DNA of 64,000 nucleotides from Symbiodinium natans (lineage: Eukaryota; Sar; Dinophyceae; Suessiales; Symbiodiniaceae), in NCBI GenBank assembly GCA_905221605.1, contig CAJNDS010002352.1, positions 287,501 to 351,500 on the forward strand. Direction: 5' to 3'. Shown in pieces: positions 1 to 11,635 of the stretch (its first letter is position 1; each line of letters opens with the position of its first letter). A program made the position numbers and the translations under genes. The notes under the pieces were generated by a model. That model saw only the letters and a list, made by a program, of their open reading frames with translations. It was not told the origin of the DNA and made no database searches.

Positions 1-1570
1 TGCTGTTGAAGATTCAGAAGCGCAGCTCAGTATTTTCTATGGGCACTATGGCCACGATCCATTGAACTTGGCCATGTGGGTCTAAGATTGGGGGGCAGGC
101 AGGTGGTGGGGATTCCCTCCCCCATACATCGTTTTTGTAAATTTGGTCCCTTTTGGGGTCCCTTAAAGGATACGGCAAACTCAGAAGAGGGGTGCACAAA
201 CGAGCCTGAGTTAGATAGAGAACTACCCATGCATAAGACCTTACACCCAGAAGATCCAAACCCTAAAGCCTACCTTCGCCTTAACCCCGCCAAGGTTTAA
301 GTGATAGGTCAAAGTCTGGCAAAGCTTGTGCCGTTGTTTTGCAGATGCACGGTGCTGTCACGGCTTAGGGTTCTTAGTGCACACGCAGCCAGCGCACAGA
401 ATACGCAAGGGCTTGCCATCAGCATAGAGTACCTCATGCTTTCGGGCATACGAGTCGGAAGTTAGTGGGCCTAAGGCCAGCTTGGTTGCTATTTTAAGTA
501 GTTACTTAAAAACCCAAACCCTAAACCAGAAACCCATAACCTTGAACCCTAAAGCGAGTATTTTCCGGTGCTGCCATTTTGCAGCTTGTGAGTTGGATCA
601 TGGCCCTCGCTCGCGCGCAAACCTCACTGGTGGGAGGGTCCACACGGTGGGCATAACAAACTACCGCGTCGGATCTGACTATTTTTCGTGCCTTTTCTGC
701 TGCAAATCTGTTGTAATGGCACAGATTTGGAGCTCCCGCCGCCCCCAGAAGGCTTGTTGTATACTACGTAGTAGAATACGTAGAATGTAGCAATGTAGTG
801 AAGTAGAATTTTCGTAGTAAGGCAGCAGCGTAGCTATGCTTTAACGTAGTAACCCCTACAGCCCTAAACATCCTCTAACCCAGCGGTGCAGGGGTTTGGC
901 CGAAGCCCGTCTTAGACAAAACGTTGGGCGGCAGCTCCCAGAGTACTACCGGCATCCTTGTGCCGGCGACCACGAGGCCCCATCGGGGCCGCCGAGTCAT
1001 GTATGAAACATGCTCCTGTTCAGGCAGCGCGCGTGAGTGAAGGCAAGTTCAGAGTAGAGAGTGTTCAGCGATAGAGACGACTTGTGATTCAGGACTTCAA
1101 GGTTTGCCCAGCGTTGCCAAAAATCCGAGTTGATTGACACTTGGACGTGGAAGTTGCACGCCTTTTGTTGTCTGGCATTCTGATGCTGAGTATGGGGGCA
1201 CTTCACAATGGTGAGTGTCGACTAATACGCTGACACTGCGTTCGAGGATCCAAAAGAAGAGTGGATGCTGGCTTAGGGTTTAGGGTTTAGTGTTTAGGGT
1301 TTGGGCTTTGGGGTTTAGGGTGTTCTTTCACCCAGATGAAACCACTTGGCTGTAGCCTACCAAAACTTGCAGAAGCACGTGCCCAAGCTTTTCTTACCTA
1401 CACAATAACCAATCCTTCCGATCTGTTTTTTTATTGAGAAACCATCTGCCTATGATGTCCGTTACCTGTCTCTAGTCATGACACAAGCATGCCTCAACAG
1501 GTGTAGTTTAAAACTTGGACATGTTCCCATTTTAGTCTCTATTAGAGACTGTTAGTATAAGGGGGAACAT
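1..1570. other. Leading region without a supported gene
   Basis: I see no convincing exon here. The stretch holds scattered single telomere-like heptamers (around 500-560 and 1270-1320), a patch rich in TACGTAG/GTAGAA words at about 755-860, and the start of a dispersed repeat near 1531. Short open frames are broken and have no recognisable domain. Confidence 0.5.
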
Positions 1571-1577
1571 CTCAATT
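1531..1577 (+). repeat. Dispersed MITE-like repeat, copy 1
   Basis: The word GTTAGTATAAGGGGGAACAT occurs here and again near 5340, and in diverged form near 17228 (GTTAGTATCAGGGGAGCATC). Each copy is preceded by a TAGTCTCTATTAGAGAC- or CCCTATxxAGGAC-like segment. Three copies in one window indicate a short mobile or dispersed element. Confidence 0.5.
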
Positions 1578-1602
1578 CGAACCTCTTACAAGAACCTACA
1601 TT

Positions 1603-1684
1603 AGAACAGGGTCTTGGGGGTGTTTTATAGTATAATTACAAAGGGACCATAAGGGAATACCATTAGTCAACCTTCCGACCCCTA
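1603..1684 (-). repeat. Dispersed about 85-bp element, inverted copy
   Basis: The reverse complement of this segment matches 1912-1992 and 22029-22112 closely (shared order: GGGTCGGAA, ATTAC/ACTAAT, GGTCCC, AATTATAC, CCCTGTTCxAATT). With 1912-1992 it makes an inverted pair around a TTTAGGG array and a possible exon. Confidence 0.6.
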
Positions 1685-1725
1685 AAGTACGGCGTTACGC
1701 AGCCAAGAGACCCCTTCGCCTCCAG

Positions 1726-1796
1726 ATCTCTCCCAGGCCCTGGCGGCCGGCCCTCAGGCGCCTCGAGCTCAGCCAGCGCCGGGCGCCTGAGACATG
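1726..1796 (+). CDS. Possible orphan exon
   Basis: A GC-rich island begins right after a CCTCCAG acceptor-like sequence and ends where GTTTAGGG repeats start, the pattern seen at better-supported exons. One frame is open through the whole 71 bases, rich in Ser, Gly and Ala. There is no recognisable domain and no confirmed neighbour exon, so this is a weak call. Confidence 0.25.
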
Positions 1797-1905
1797 GTTT
1801 AGGGTTTAAGGTTTGGGGTGTAGGGTTTAGGGTTTAGGGTTTAGGGTTTAGGGTTTAGGGTTTAGGGTTTAGGGTGTAGGGTGTAGGGTGTAGGGTGTAG
1901 GGTGT
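1797..1905 (+). repeat. TTTAGGG array with GTGTAGG variants
   Basis: Near-perfect TTTAGGG heptamers shade into homogenised GGTGTAGG units at the distal end. The array is interstitial, since unique sequence continues on both sides, so it is not a chromosome end. Confidence 0.9.
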
Positions 1906-1911
1906 AATGTA

Positions 1912-1992
1912 GGGGTCGGAAGAATTACCAGTATTTTTGCCTCATGGCCCCCTTATAATTATACCATAAGAACCCCCAAAACCCTGTTCGAA
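1912..1992 (+). repeat. Dispersed about 85-bp element, direct copy
   Basis: This is the partner of 1603-1684 in inverted orientation. It begins GGGGTCGGAAGAATTACC and ends CCCTGTTCGAATTG. Further copies lie at 22029-22112 and, diverged, at 9564-9640. Confidence 0.6.
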
Positions 1993-2227
1993 TTGGGGGG
2001 TTTAGGGGTTAGGATTGAGGGTTGGGTTTAGGAGGGTTTATAGAGTTCAGGAGTGAGGTCTCAGGGTTGAGGGTTCAGGTTTTTGGGGTTCAGGTTTCGG
2101 GGGTTCAGGGTTGAGGGTTTGGGGGTTCAGGGTTGCGGGTTTGAGGTGATTTGCAGGGAGGAGGGGCATTCAGGGTGTGAGTGAGGAGGTTACAGTACGT
2201 AGGGCTTTGGGGGTTTATAGGATTTTT

Positions 2228-2450
2228 TCGCTTCATATTCATATTCATATTCATATTCATATTCATATTCATATTCATATTCATATTCATATTCATATTC
2301 ATATTCATATTCATATTCATATTCATATTCATATTCATATTCATATTCATATTCATATTCATATTCATATTCATATTCATATTCATATCTATATATATAT
2401 ATATATGTATACATATATATATATGTATACATATATATACATATACATAT
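2228..2450 (+). repeat. (ATATTC)n microsatellite running into (TA)n
   Basis: About 25 ATATTC hexamers are followed by TA and TATGTATACA repeats. Open frames here (alternating His-Ile, Phe-Ile, Met-Asn or Tyr-Glu) are artefacts of the six-base period. Confidence 0.95.
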
Positions 2451-2459
2451 TGATTGTTC

Positions 2460-3113
2460 TAGCTTAAGGAAAGAAATAGAGCCAAGTATGGTTGTAGCTC
2501 GATGACAGTGACGCTTGGCCTGTTCCGCCGCCTAACCATAGAACGTAAACTCCTGGCCCAAAAGATCCTTCCTTCCCTCCTGCAAGAACCAGACCCGAAA
2601 GAGATGCTGTTAAGGGTTTTTAGGCTTTGGGTTTGAGGGGTTCAGGGTTTTTCGCGCATGGGGTTCAGGGTTTGGGGCCAAGGCTGCAGAAGCCCCTTGA
2701 GCGAGCTAAGGTCGCAGGTGACGACGCGCCCGCTGGCCGCACCTGCCTAAGACATGCCACGGCGAGCTTGTCAATCTAGGAACCTCCCTAGCCCTAGACG
2801 AGAAGAATGAGAATAGCACTGCCACCCGGGTTCTTGGTCTGTTTCTCCGTTCCTTTCTTCGAAAGCTTTGAGCCTAAACCTGAACTGCTTGCCAAAGGAA
2901 TCCGAAATCAGAAAAAACTAAAAAAAACCCTGTAGCTCCACACATGCCAGGCACTCTTGGGTGGGACCTCAGATCTCCATGTCTTCTGCCTGTTTCGAGG
3001 TCGCTGGCGCTACCTCGCAAGGGCCCAAGTGATTTGGGATTCAGTGGGTTTGGGTCTGAGCCCCAAACCCTAACCCTAAACCCTCAACCCACTTGTTGCA
3101 AGGCTCTTACGCA

Positions 3114-3145
<32 letters not shown>

Positions 3146-4281
3146 CCGTATGTGCAATGAGCTTAAGGAAGCTGTCAGCGGCTGACTTTGCCACTTTGGG
3201 CTTCGCGCTTTGCACTTGTTGTTGAGCCTTTTGCAACCTCACCCCTGTGCATACCATTTCGCGCATGCAGCGGGTTGCTGCTTGGAGGACGGTGCTTTGA
3301 GATTTGGGTTTAGGGCGGCGGTGTCGCCGATCTTGAGTTCACAGCACAAACTCGAGCCTCAAACCTTAAAATGGTAAACGCTAAGCCCTAGAGCTTATGA
3401 TCCTGAACCCTGAGCCCGAAGCTCACGAAACCCCGCGGATGCCATCTTCACTTCCTGGTCTTCTGAGGTTCTCTTGCTTCTGGCCGCCGACTCAGCACCA
3501 TGAGGGTGCAGAAGACAGGGTCAGGGGTTCAGGGTGGTTGAGTCGAGGGTTTCGGGTAGGGTTTGGGCCATGAATGGCACATCTCCACCCGGAGCTTTAT
3601 TTGTGCGCGCCATGGTGCCCCCATTGTGCAAGAAGTCGATCTTGAACCGGGCGCTGGCCTGTGGCGCCGAAAGGCCCTAGACCCGACCTTGCTGGTGGTA
3701 ACCCTCGCGGCTCGTCGCCAGCTTGCTCTTGACTGCAAACGTGTCTTCAGGCAGCATGGTGCGCTCAGACCGCAAGCCATGGAACCAAGCTCACTTGCTA
3801 GTGTGGTGTCCCTCTCACACGGGACGCATCATGTGAACAAGCCGCATGGCGAAAGCCAAAAACACCCCAAAACAGGTTCTGAGCCCTGATCCTTCTTGTA
3901 GCTCGGCCCGACACGCCAGCTTTGCTGTTGCTGGCGGCCCAAACCCTTAAAGCTTAAACCCAAACCCCACAAGACAAGCCTGCCGGGCCCTTCGAAAGAG
4001 CGGACTTCAAGCTAGGATCATAGGATCCCATTTGCTCGTTTGGGGAACAAGGAACTCAGGTTCCCTGATAGTGATCCAAGGCACCTAAGGTCCCTAAACC
4101 CCCTATGAATTCCTAAAGGTCCCTTCTTTTAAGCCCTATAATTCCTAAAGGTCGTTTTTTTGGGTTAACCCTATAATTCCTAAAGGTCCTCTCTTTTTTT
4201 TTTACCCGACATCAGACCTTGGCCTTCCTTCTGAGAAAACTCGCCCTGGTGGGGTTCGTGGGTTCCGGTCGTGGTCGCCAG
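2460..4281. other. Gene-poor stretch with homopolymer tract
   Basis: There is no supported gene. The stretch includes a poly-C run of about 28 bases at 3115-3142, scattered CCCTAAA-like words, and a patch near 4090-4200 with repeated CCCTATAATTCCTAAAGGTC words. Open frames at 3563-3889 and around 2944-3225 are short, cross repeats and lack recognisable domains. Confidence 0.5.
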
Positions 4282-7200
4282 GCCCGACGGCAGCTGGACC
4301 TGCAGGTGCGCGGGAGGGAGACGTCTATCACCCAAAGCACTGCCTGTAGGGTTTAGGGTTTGGGGTTTAGGCTTTAGGGTTTAGGGTTTAAGTTAGGGAT
4401 TACTGCTCCCCCCCATCTCCCCCTTCCACCGCCCCAAAGTTGCTGTAGGCTATGAGGGTTGAGGTAGAGTTCCGATCCGATTCTAAGCGATACCCACGTG
4501 TACGAACACCCTCATTTCGAACAGCCTCCTCCTGAAGGCTTGGCGCTGGATGCCAGGGTTAAGGCTTGAGGTCTAGTTGAGGTCTATCGAGGCTTTGGGG
4601 TTGTAGAGTTCAGGGGTTGGTCTATTTATTTTTGTTGTCTTCTTCTTTTCAGTAACGCTTTGCATATTGTTCATTTTGTGGGGGGGGGGGGGGGGGGGGG
4701 GGGGAAAGACCTTTGGGATTTAGGTCTTTTGGGTTGTCCAGGGTGTTTACGGCTTCAAGGCTTGAGGTTGTTTCGGAGGTCCGGCCTGCGAGTCAAGGAA
4801 CCCCAAAATCCCGCCATCACAGGGGTTAGGGGTTTAGGGTTTAGGGTTTAGGGTTTAGGGTTTAGGGTTTAGGGTTTTAGGGTTTAGGGTTTAGGGTTTC
4901 GGGTATAGGGTATAGGGTTTAGGGTATAGGGTTTAGGGTTTTAGGGTTTAGGGTTCTCCGGCAGAGACAATTGTCAGAACAGGTCCGAGAAGCTAACTGT
5001 AGTGGTGGTAATGGTGACACAATTACGGCTCTACACCCATCCCGACCTCCCGAAATGCGGGAGGTTACCCAAATAGGGAACCCTAAACTAGAACTCCCCC
5101 CAAATAGTAGGATTCCCTTCTAAGGACCCCAATAAGGTACCCCCTTATTTTCGTAAACCCCCCCAATATAAGCCCCACATGCGCCAGGCCCACCGCGTGC
5201 ACGAAGACTGTCCAGTGCAGGCCGCGTTGCTCGTTCTGCTCGTGGGGGCTTGGGGTCGAGGTTGGGATGCTCCCCCCTTGTAGCGACGGTCCTTGATGGG
5301 GATTATAGTATAGGGGGCACCATGATCCCTATGAAGGACCGTTAGTATAAGGGGGAACATCCCAAAATTCAGTGTTGAGGGTTCAGGGATAATGGGCATT
5401 GAGGGTTTAGGAGTTTAGGAGAGTATCTATCCGATAGTTCTGTGGAGGCCTAAGGCCCCCAAAGCCAGAAGCCCCACCACATAAACCCTAAACGCCCTAA
5501 ACCCCAAACCCTAATCCCTAAACCCTAAACCCTAAACCTTAAACCCTAAACCCTAAACCCAAAACCACCCTAAACCCCTAATTTCACAGCAAAGTGCTGG
5601 CATCCTGCAAGCCCTCGACCAGCCTGGAGATCCCTCCCCCAAGCCCGAGGCTCTAGAGTTTCTCCGTTTGTGGTTTTGGGGGTTTAGGGTTTTTTGAGTT
5701 GGGTTTCTGGGCTGCGGGTTTAGGATGTTTTTTTGAGCTTAGGGGTTTAGGATGTTGGGTTTGGGGGGTTTGGATTTGCGAGCTTGGGTTTTTTTGAGTT
5801 TAGGGGCTTGGGGTTTGGGAGTTCGGGCTTGGGCATGTAGGGTGGAAGGGTTTTGGGGCTTCGGCTGCTCTACGGACACGGAGAGCTCCCTGCGGCAGAT
5901 GGAGCCTGGGCGCATCGGAAGGGCCGTAAGCCTCGCCGGGGCTCCGAGTGCTTTGGGATTTCGGTTTAGGGAGGCGTCTTTGCCAGAGGTTGTGTCCAGG
6001 GCTTATCAGGCTATGAGAGTCTTTAGTCTCAGGGTGTACAGGACTTGGGCTCGTGCCCTGAATCCCACGTCTCCAGAGCTTCGGTTAGGTAGGCTGCGGT
6101 ATGCTCAGCAGCATCTGTAAGGAGTTTCTTTCAAGGTTTCACTCGAAGACACCATCTCCAAAATACAGGGAGTCTCCCGCAAGGTTTATCCATAGTCCAT
6201 CAGGCCCTAAATCCTCAACCCGAATCACCCAAAAGCCCTGAACAATTATGTCTCAACACACCGCGCCTAGCCTCAGCCCGAGGCGTTAAAGTCCAAAAAC
6301 TCGAAGGTTTAGGCTTTGAGGGCCTGAACCCTAGAGCTTAAACGCCAAACACAAACCAGACACCGGCTCTCACCCAGAACCCCCCCAAAACCCTCCTGAT
6401 GCTTAACCAAGCCTTGTGTTTTTCTAAAAGTACAACAGCTCAAAACCTTACTTTCCTGAAACATATGCTCCAAAGGCGGAACTCTTTTTCCCAGGACCTG
6501 ACGGAGAACCCGCCCCCATCCTCCGAAGCCCGGAAGCGGGCGTTGGTCACCTTCAACGCGCGGGTCGACCTGGCCTTTTTTGGGCTTTAAAAGGGCGTTA
6601 AAACTACTTTAAAAGGACTTTAAGAGGGGGTTAGGGTTTAGGGTTTAGGGTGTAGGATTCAGTGTTGAGTTCAGGGCTTAGAGATTTAGGGTTTGGGCTT
6701 ATGGGCTGGGCTTAGGTTTAGGGTCTTCACTATGCCATGGATCATCACCTCTACCCCAGAAGTCTTTCTGCAATGTAGCAAAGCAAGGCAGCAATAGTAA
6801 TGGGAGTAATACCTGATTGCAGGTCAAAGGTGGTCAATGCTGCGACAGCGCGACGCAGACAGCTCCGGCGATCACTTTGTCCAAGATGTACGGAGGCCCT
6901 CGGGCAGGGGCGGTGAGAGTGGTTGAGCCCAGGGAGCTTCTTGAGGCAGCATTCCATTCAAGGCTGCGAGCCAGCCCTCCCTTCCTCTCGGCCCCATAGG
7001 AATCACTTCAGCAGTCCCTAAAGCAGAGGAGCAACCGCAAGGCCGAAGCGTAAAGTATCGCAGGATGTGTGGGAGTGATAGGGGGCTCGAGTTTTGTAAG
7101 CCGCGCTTCTGCGAGGCATCGTGCCACGCTACATCCAGCTGCTACGCTGCAGATCGCTCTTGGAGTTAGTTCAGGGTGCATAGGGCCTAGAGGGCCTATA

Positions 7201-9435
7201 GGGCCTACGCTACAAGCTTGAGACGTTGAAGTGCCAGGCTTCTCTTTTGGGAGGGGATGCGGGCATGCGTTTTCAGGGCCAGCAGGGTATATTTCCGAAG
7301 CCCGGACTCCTCATGCGAGCCCCTTTTTCAATGTAGGTCAATGGGACCCTAAACCCTAAACCCTAAACCCTAAACCCTAAACCCTAAACCCTAAACCCTA
7401 AACCCTAAACCCTAAACCCTAAACCCTGGAGTGCCGTGCCCTTATCATTACACCCTGAACTTGCCCTGAACCCCTGAACTCCACACCCTACACCCTCCTA
7501 AACCCTAAACCCTGAACCCTAAACCCTAAACTGCCCTAAACCCTAAACCCCAAACCCTAAAACCCTAAACCTTAAAACCCCAAACCCCAAACCCCAAACC
7601 CTAAACCCTAAACCCTGAACCCTAAACCCTAAACCCTAAACCCTAAGCCCTAAACCCTAAACCCAGCAGTTCTTGCCTTGCCTTGCATCGAGGCGGGAAC
7701 TAGCTCGACTGCGGCAGGCCCATGCGCGACTTAGTTGTGTCCCGGTCTAGGCTCCTATTTGGGGTTTAGGGTTTAGGGTTTGGGGTTTAAGGTTTAGGGT
7801 TTAGGGTTTGGGGTTTAGGGTTTAGGGTTTGGGGTTTGGGAGGGCTAGGGAGTGCATGGAAGTTAGGGGTTTCGGGTTTAGGGTTTGGGGTTTAGGGTTG
7901 GGGCTTGGGGTTTGGGGTTTCGGGTACGGGGTTGAGGGTTTAGGGTTTGGGGTTCCCTGAGCCCTAGCCTTCAAACTGCACAGGAGCAAAGGCTCTTTCA
8001 GCCACCGGGTTTCGATATTGCTGGCAGGAGAACCAGCTTCTCCGGTACCGGATCGCGTCGGTGGAGCGGAGCTTAGTCGTTGGGGTCTGTCCCATTACTG
8101 ATCTACATGCGACGAGGATGTATGGGTTGAACGGAGAACGCACTGGGATCTCTTGCCTCGCTGTGCGGCAATCTCCGCTTCTTTACAACAACAGACTTAT
8201 TACCTTTTTTAGTGTTTCGGTTCCCTTAAGGGCCCCTCTAGACCAAAAGGGCACCCTTTGTATTCCTAGGTGAGCCTTAATGCGTATGGCATGGATCCGA
8301 ACACTTGCCGACAACGACCCATGTGAGCTTAGTTCGCATGCAAAGCACGTACTGCGCAAGCCCTATATATCCCAGATAGCATTGTCTCTGAGAATCGAAT
8401 CGGGGAACCTTTTGTTGCGTTTTGCTTGTGGAGCCGTGCCCCCAGATCTTCTTGATACGTGTGGAGAAGGGAGAGGAGGCAGGAAGGGAGTTCGACCCTG
8501 GACCCTCACACCCGCAGGAGGAAAAACAAAAAGAAGAGACAGCAAAAAACGGCGCACCAAAACCCTAAGCCTAAACCCCTGCGTGCCCAGTCTCCAACTG
8601 CGCCCCAATCAAGGCGATGTCACAGCCGCTGCAGCGAAGCCGCTCCGTTCGGCATCAGGCTTTGAGGGTCTAGGGCCTAGGGTGTGCAGTATCTGGCGCA
8701 AGCATCAACCCAAAAGTCAAAAAGACGCAAAACTCTTGAACCCCAAGTGTCTGAAGCTTGTAAGCCCCTCTCGAGCTGCCACGCAGGCGACGCAAACCGC
8801 GCCGGCTTTGACCTTCTCAACTGGGAGAGGAGGGCCGGCTTATTGGTGAGTGTATTTGGGGTTCCTTATGATTCTTGGTGAGTGTATATGTGGTGGTGTC
8901 CCCTTGGAGATAGAGCAATAGAAACCCCCTGCTACATGCGGGGCCCTGAGATGTATGGTGCATCAAGAAGAGACCCTCATGCAGGGAACCCACCATGCGG
9001 GGTCCGATGGGGCTAAGTAGTGTCAGGAGCCTGCGCTGACTATTGCGCCTTTACGCCCCAACGACCTCAGAGGCAGTTGACAACTGAGAACCCAATCCTA
9101 ACACCTGTGTTACACAGTTACACACCCAAGGTTTCCAATTACAGCCTCTCAAGGCTTGGCTAAATTTCGCATTCTGCTCATTCAGGTGGGCTGTCTCGGG
9201 CCATCTATAGCTGCATTACGACTGGATCTACTTCCATGGCATATGCCCCCCCCCCCCACCTGTGCCAGATCTTCACAGTGGATTTACACTCTTCTCATTT
9301 CCCACAATACTGGGATCGGAACAGTCCCGAAACCCGAAGCCCTGAACCCCTAAGCCCCTGCTTCCTGAAGCGCAAGCAGGCCACGGAGGACCCGCGCTCC
9401 CCTCTGCCATGCTCCCAGGGCCCCCAGTGTTTCAG
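4282..9435 (+). CDS. Gene 1: multi-exon hypothetical protein (exon chain)
   Basis: Candidate exons are 4282-4341 (ARRQLDLQVRGRETSITQST, GC donor), 5590-5669 (QSAGILQALDQPGD...), 5849-5909 or 5925 (...LLYGHGELPAADGAW), 6495-6583 (DLTENPPPSSEARKRAL..., GC donor), 6849-6912 (ATQTAPAITLSKMYGGPRAG), 7693-7744 (RELARLRQAHARLSCVP), 8787-8845 (ATQTAPALTFSTGRGGPAY) and 9377-9435 (ATEDPRSPLPCSQGPQCF). Most follow an AG acceptor, end at GT or GC, and join in a continuous frame. The 6849 and 8787 exons are clearly duplicates: their differences fall mainly on third codon positions of the ATQTAPA frame, which argues that this frame is translated. I do not recognise the protein. Start, stop and several junctions are unresolved, and GC richness leaves other frames open. 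Confidence 0.45.
4680..4704 (+). repeat. Poly-G tract
   Basis: An uninterrupted run of about 25 G lies in an intron-like region. Similar runs occur at 17190-17204, 41132-41147, 46285-46294, 46327-46335 and 62312-62323, and C runs at 3115-3142 and 45652-45666. Confidence 0.9.
4816..4958 (+). repeat. TTTAGGG array
   Basis: About 18 heptamers with TATAGGG and TTTTAGGG variants. It lies within the intron between the 4282 and 5590 exons of gene 1. The CCCTAAA partner array is at 5480-5560, just before the 5590 acceptor. Confidence 0.9.
5297..5363 (+). repeat. Dispersed MITE-like repeat, copy 2
   Basis: It shares GTTAGTATAAGGGGGAACAT with 1545-1570 and the upstream ATAGTATAGGGG/CCCTATGAAGGAC segment with 17204-17250. 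Confidence 0.5.
7345..7664 (-). repeat. CCCTAAA arrays before the 7693 exon
   Basis: A perfect CCCTAAA run (about 7345-7425) and a degenerate run (7498-7664) precede a CATCGAG acceptor. TTTAGGG and TTTGGGG arrays resume at 7760 after the exon. This is the typical CCCTAAA-exon-TTTAGGG order of the window. Confidence 0.9.
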
Positions 9436-9563
9436 GTTTAGGGTTTAGGGTTTAGGGATCAGGTGTTTAAGCTCGAAGTATCTGAGGGTCGCATGGGGGG
9501 CTTTGGGGGTTCCTGTCGGGCTGGACAGGGCTTGAAGAAGTTGGACATAAGACCTCATGAATA

Positions 9564-9640
9564 TAGGGGTGGGAATAATTACTTATGGTCCGTTTATAAT
9601 TTTACTCTACTCACCCCCCCGAACCGTATTCTAATTGTTT
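9564..9640 (+). repeat. Dispersed about 85-bp element, diverged copy
   Basis: Order of words: AGGGGTGGGAATAATTAC, GGTCCGTTTATAATTTTAC, CCGTATTCTAATTG. This matches 1912-1992 and 22029-22112 with substitutions. Confidence 0.4.
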
Positions 9641-9996
9641 GTTAAGGCCCCTATATTGTTTTACGGGATTCGCGGTTCAGGCCGATGTCTGTCTCGGCTT
9701 AGTCGCGTGGATTGGAAGGAGAGGGGCTTCGGCGGTCCTGAATGCGAAGGTCTTTCCTGGCACATGTGCGAAGCTTGCTCAGGATCTTGAGCCGAGATAC
9801 TCTGGTAAGGTCCGTTCTGAAGCTTGAAGTTAAAAAAAGAACCTGAAGCCCCAAACCCTAATAGCCACGCGAAAACATAGCCAAAACATATAAGGGGACT
9901 GCGGAAGACATCAATCCAAGGTGTCTGTTAGGCGTTTCGTAGAAGCATTAAGGAAGCAGCACAAATGAGAGAGTAGTACTTCCAGAAGGCAGTTGC

Positions 9997-11136
9997 ATGA
10001 TGGCACTGGGGAAGACATGGCTGTGGGAGGGGATTTTGCCAATGCTGCACCCCTGCACTATCGCGGTAGCCAGTGTGGCGAGCCACCACGTTCGGTCCAT
10101 GTGCGTTTCTGCCAGCGGCCTTCTTGTTGTCCCATACATCATCGTCTTTTGTGATGACTTCAATGGCCCTGGAACTACTGACCAGATGCTCCGCGCATTG
10201 CCAGCCATCGACAAAGCAGGAGTGATTGAGATTGAGATTTGCGATGGCAGAGAGTTGGCAAATCAGGCCGAGAAGCGTGACCGCTTCAGTTTGTGCTTAG
10301 GGTGGCTGCTCGGCCCTTTCAAGAAACTACGTGCTGTTTCGATTGATGTTGAGTACGGCCTTGGTGACCAAAGCCTTTGGGTGACAGTGCTCCAGAATCT
10401 CAAGCGCCATTGCCCCAAGCTTGAACATCTCAGCATGTACAGCTACCCGGAGGAAGTTGTCAAGGCTTTGCCGGCCTTCGCGAACCTCACAAGTCTACAC
10501 ATGGCTATCCGGAGCACTCCTGATGCAACCGTGGCATCCATGTTGGAAAGGCTAGCGGACTGCTCTGCCTCCTTGCCAGCACTAGACACTCTCTTATTGG
10601 AGGTATCCCCGGGAACAGAGGAGATTGTTCCATCCTTGCAGCGGTGTTTGGATGCATTTCCCCTTCTTTACGCGCGCATCATTGAAATAGGTCGCCCTGA
10701 GGCGCCTGTCGATGGGTTGCTCCCGCGGGCCCTCTCACATGTGCGATGGCCGCCGAAATGCCGCACGGTTTCGCTTTCAAGCCTTTTTGCGGGTGAGGAG
10801 TTGTGTAGGTTGGCCCAGCACATCTGTTTGGGCGCGGTCACCGGCTTCTACGTCACAACCGGGCCCTCCACAGAGGCTGCCCAGGCAAGGAGGTTCTTGG
10901 CGACCCTGGAAGGTTCACAGCTCAAGGGCTTCGGCTGGCTATTTCCTGACCAGGAAGTCTCGGAAGAGGTGCTCAAGGCGATTGAGGAGGGTGCGTGCGG
11001 CCTCGTCCAGCGCCTGAAGTCTTTACGAGTTCTGGAGATTGGCAGCTGGTCCTCAGCAGTTGCTCCGCCAACTTTGGCAGCACTTGCTCAGGAGAATCAG
11101 GTGGAGTTGCGAAGCCCTGATTCTGGGAGATGGTGA
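9997..11136 (+). CDS. Intronless leucine-rich-repeat-like protein
   Basis: A 379-codon uninterrupted frame starts ATGATGGCA and ends TGA. It is by far the longest clean ORF in the window. Leu-rich segments such as LKRHCPKLEHLSM, LPAFANLTSLHMA and LKSLRVLEIGSW have the spacing of degenerate leucine-rich repeats of the F-box/LRR kind, but no F-box is evident, and the N-terminus (about residues 10-50) looks hydrophobic and beta-rich. It sits between exon chains on the same strand and contains no telomere-like repeats. The lack of introns beside intron-saturated neighbours suggests a retrocopy, although I see no spliced-leader relic upstream. The LRR assignment is inferred from pattern only. Codon use is less GC-extreme than in the tiny exons. 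Confidence 0.65.
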   Translation: MMALGKTWLWEGILPMLHPCTIAVASVASHHVRSMCVSASGLLVVPYIIVFCDDFNGPGTTDQMLRALPAIDKAGVIEIEICDGRELANQAEKRDRFSLCLGWLLGPFKKLRAVSIDVEYGLGDQSLWVTVLQNLKRHCPKLEHLSMYSYPEEVVKALPAFANLTSLHMAIRSTPDATVASMLERLADCSASLPALDTLLLEVSPGTEEIVPSLQRCLDAFPLLYARIIEIGRPEAPVDGLLPRALSHVRWPPKCRTVSLSSLFAGEELCRLAQHICLGAVTGFYVTTGPSTEAAQARRFLATLEGSQLKGFGWLFPDQEVSEEVLKAIEEGACGLVQRLKSLRVLEIGSWSSAVAPPTLAALAQENQVELRSPDSGRW

Positions 11137-11635
11137 ACTCGCCGACAGGCTCAAAAACCTCGGTTCCCTAGAGGTCTCAAAAGGGACTAACGTTCCCGCT
11201 CACTAACGAGCCCGCTCATAGCTATTTGGAACCCCATCTCCACTTGGACAGTCATCCTCAGGCACGAGGTTGTGGGCGGTGTGCCACACTTGTTCATGGG
11301 AGGCTTTGAAGTGCCAATCGAGCCTAAACCCGCAACTCCAAACCCGCAGTAGCCTTCCACTAACCCTAAACCTTGAACCCTAAACCTGAAACCCTAAACC
11401 CTAAACCCCGAAACCCCGAAACCCTTAACCCTAAAACCTCTTTCCCACCCCGCCCTGCCACTTCAGAAGCTTAAAAGACCCTCAGACTCCGACCCTAAAA
11501 CAACCCAAAATTCTCCAGCCCCGAGACCCTAAACCTTCTCAAAACCTTTTTAAAACCCTATCGAACCCCCCCCAAAAAACCTTAAATCACTCATCAGAAG
11601 CCCTACAAAACCTAGCCCAAACCCTGGTAAAACCC

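Noticed and set aside
2105-2467. Open frames of alternating Met-Asn, His-Ile, Phe-Ile or Tyr-Glu
   Set aside because: They are translations of the (ATATTC)n microsatellite, open in several frames on both strands.
8280-8849. 189-codon ORF as a single-exon gene
   Set aside because: Only its last 20 codons (ATQTAPALTFS...) show coding constraint, through the duplicated exon at 6849; the rest lacks any domain and appears to be intron read-through.
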